A stretch of 13,786 bases of DNA from Polyangiaceae bacterium (GTDB lineage Bacteria > Myxococcota > Polyangia > Polyangiales > Polyangiaceae), in assembly GCA_025936205.1 (NCBI GenBank), contig JAICTU010000233.1, positions 1 through 13,786 on the forward strand, read 5' to 3'. The position numbers and the translations under genes are program-made. The notes beneath the pieces were generated by a model. The model searched no databases, was not told where the DNA came from, and was given only the letters and a program-made list of their open reading frames with translations. Of this stretch, positions 13,247-13,786 are shown in pieces. Within the stretch, counting starts at the first letter, position 1. The number at the start of each line of letters is the position of its first letter.

Positions 13247-13762
13247 GTGCCTGAGTCCCGGAAGGCTCGCGGCCTCGCACAGATCGTGCCCCGGGATCCC
13301 GCCGACCGGTTGCCGAATGCGTTGGCCTTTTTGCGCTTACTTTGGGCGATCGATCATGGCTTGCGTTCGGTGTCGCGTCAGATGCACGGCAAGCTGGGCA
13401 TGACGGGGCCGCAGCGCCTCGTGTTGCGCATGGTGGGCAAGTTCCCCGACTTGATGCCGAGCGAGCTCGCTGCGCTCTTGCATCTCGACCGCGGCACGCT
13501 CACGGGAATCGTGGAGCGCCTCTCCTCGCAGCAGCTGCTGTCCAGGAAAGCAAACGAGAAGGATGGCCGCAGCTTTCTGCTCCGCCTCACGGCGCGTGGC
13601 CAGCTCCTCGATCGTGAAGTGCCGGGCACCGTCGAAGCCTGCATCCAGCGTGCGCTCGCCGCCGTGCCGCGTGCAAAAGTGGAGGCGGCAAAGGTCGTCC
13701 TGGAAGCAGTGGCGCGTGAGCTCGCCAAGGATGCAGCGCTGGCGGGCTCCTCCCAGGACTGA
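13247..13762 (+). CDS. MarR family transcriptional regulator
   Basis: A 171-residue winged-helix protein, slightly longer than the usual 140-160 because of a basic N-terminal tail. The dimerisation helix covers about 22-48. The helix-turn-helix spans 68-92 (LMPSELAALLHLDRGTLTGI), and the wing carries KDGRSFLLRLTARG (105-118) with the conserved Asp-x-Arg turn. A C-terminal helix pair completes the dimer interface. MarR proteins repress nearby genes and often respond to phenolic or other small ligands; the divergent SPW-CLC pair is one possible target, otherwise its genes lie beyond the window. GTG starts at 13226 and 13241 are in frame alternatives. No helix for a fused domain is present. Stop TGA is at 13760-13762; the last 24 bases hold nothing recognisable. 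Confidence 0.88.
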   Translation: MPESRKARGLAQIVPRDPADRLPNALAFLRLLWAIDHGLRSVSRQMHGKLGMTGPQRLVLRMVGKFPDLMPSELAALLHLDRGTLTGIVERLSSQQLLSRKANEKDGRSFLLRLTARGQLLDREVPGTVEACIQRALAAVPRAKVEAAKVVLEAVARELAKDAALAGSSQD

Positions 13763-13786
13763 GGCGAGCGAGCCCGGCCTTTTGCA

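Overview
The window is high-GC DNA with dense genes on alternating strands. I infer a myxobacterium or close relative (Myxococcota, perhaps Polyangiales). Grounds: a lipoprotein with the myxobacterial AgmX/PglI C-terminal domain, surface lipoproteins with long Gly/Ala/Ser/Pro linkers, and many single-gene units rather than long operons. No rRNA, tRNA, CRISPR array, transposase or phage structural cluster was recognised.

Layout, left to right. The 3' end of an M14 zinc carboxypeptidase (+) converges on a small S74 (endosialidase-type chaperone) protein (-). A 589-base structured gap follows, then a CE4/NodB polysaccharide deacetylase lipoprotein (+). This converges on a two-gene minus-strand operon: a membrane-anchored parvulin-like peptidyl-prolyl isomerase, overlapping by 4 bases a HupE/UreJ-type membrane protein. 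The latter is broken in frame at a run of nine G. Divergent from the operon is a 146-residue protein of unknown role, possibly STAS/SpoIIAA-like (+). It converges on a 759-residue secreted glycoside hydrolase resembling alpha-glucuronidase-type enzymes (-). A 298-base divergent gap with two back-to-back hairpins separates that from a lipoprotein carrying two AgmX/PglI-type domains (+). This converges on an MFS metabolite:proton symporter (-). After a 541-base gap holding a 27-base near-perfect palindrome come a CLC chloride channel/antiporter cut short inside its first CBS domain (-), its likely operon partner, a small SPW-repeat membrane protein (-), and a MarR-family regulator (+) at the right edge.

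How the genes fit together. Most look like independent surface, secretion and transport functions. Three act on or cross the envelope (M14 peptidase, CE4 deacetylase, glycoside hydrolase), which suits a polymer-degrading soil bacterium. The clearest functional pairs are PPIase-HupE (coupled ATGA overlap) and SPW-CLC (same strand, 70-base gap). I did not find a convincing new multi-gene system. The observations most worth checking are the G9 frameshift in HupE, the stand-alone S74 protein, the duplicated three-cysteine AgmX domain, the CLC truncation, and the tandem hairpins at 8011-8071.
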